Part shown: piece by piece, positions 6,101 through 6,130 of the stretch
How the letters are laid out: every line of letters begins with the position of its first letter
Position numbering within the stretch: the first letter of the stretch is position 1
DNA from: Lachnospiraceae bacterium
Lineage (GTDB): Bacteria > Bacillota > Clostridia > Lachnospirales > Lachnospiraceae
Assembly: GCA_900771995.1 (NCBI GenBank)
Contig: CAAGQC010000033.1
Coordinates: 1-6,130, forward strand
Direction: 5' to 3'
DNA length: 6,130 nt
Notes under the pieces: generated by a model
Told to the model about the DNA's origin: nothing
The model's input: only the letters and a program-made list of their open reading frames with translations
Database searches by the model: none
Program-made: the position numbers and the translations under genes

Positions 6101-6130
6101 CTCCCGGAGCGGAATGTGTCTCTCTGGGAG
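6101..6130 (+). terminator. Candidate terminator hairpin, cut by the window edge
   Basis: CTCCCGGAG (6101-6109) pairs with CTCTGGGAG (6122-6130) over nine base pairs including one G-U wobble, around a 12-base loop. It begins 42 bases after the ung stop. The T tract that would make it an intrinsic terminator lies outside the window if it exists, so this is a position-based call. The stem may extend beyond base 6130. Confidence 0.4.

Overview
The window looks like chromosomal DNA from a Lachnospiraceae-type member of the Bacillota (Clostridia). The grounds are the wording of the 23S rRNA 3' end, strong purine-rich Shine-Dalgarno sites (AGGAG, GGAGG), moderate GC with many AAG/GAA/CTG/CCGGA-type codons, and a CheV chemotaxis scaffold. 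The taxonomic call is an inference and goes no deeper than family. All genes are on the + strand and no mobile element, tRNA or CRISPR array is visible.

Layout. Bases 1-36 are the last residues of a 23S rRNA gene. A short trailer ends in a strong intrinsic terminator (119-147), and no 5S rRNA gene lies between them. A consensus extended -10 promoter (TATAAT at 192-197) then drives cheV (287-1198), a CheW-receiver fusion that ends in its own strong terminator (1214-1242). Only 21 bases later starts a 255-residue divergent Sir2-like protein (1264-2031). It appears to keep the four zinc cysteines of sirtuins but not the recognisable catalytic and NAD-binding residues.

After a 42-base gap comes a compact set of genes. 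The first encodes a 627-residue single-pass membrane protein of unknown function (2074-3957). It has a long charged cytoplasmic region with repeated acidic-leucine motifs and lysine blocks, one transmembrane helix and a helical outer domain. Its stop codon overlaps the hisH start (ATGA). hisH (3954-4598) and hisF (4600-5361) are one base apart and together encode the two subunits of imidazole glycerol phosphate synthase of histidine biosynthesis. ung (5384-6058), uracil-DNA glycosylase, follows after 22 bases. A hairpin that runs to the window edge (6101-6130) may be the operon terminator.

How the genes fit together: HisH and HisF form one enzyme. ung, the membrane protein and the histidine genes share a likely transcript but no evident pathway. 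The most interesting parts are the catalytically degenerate sirtuin-like protein and the motif-repeat membrane protein. One motif in the latter resembles the CheY-binding N-terminus of FliM/FliY, and a CheV gene lies two genes upstream. No clearly new defence or mobile system is visible.
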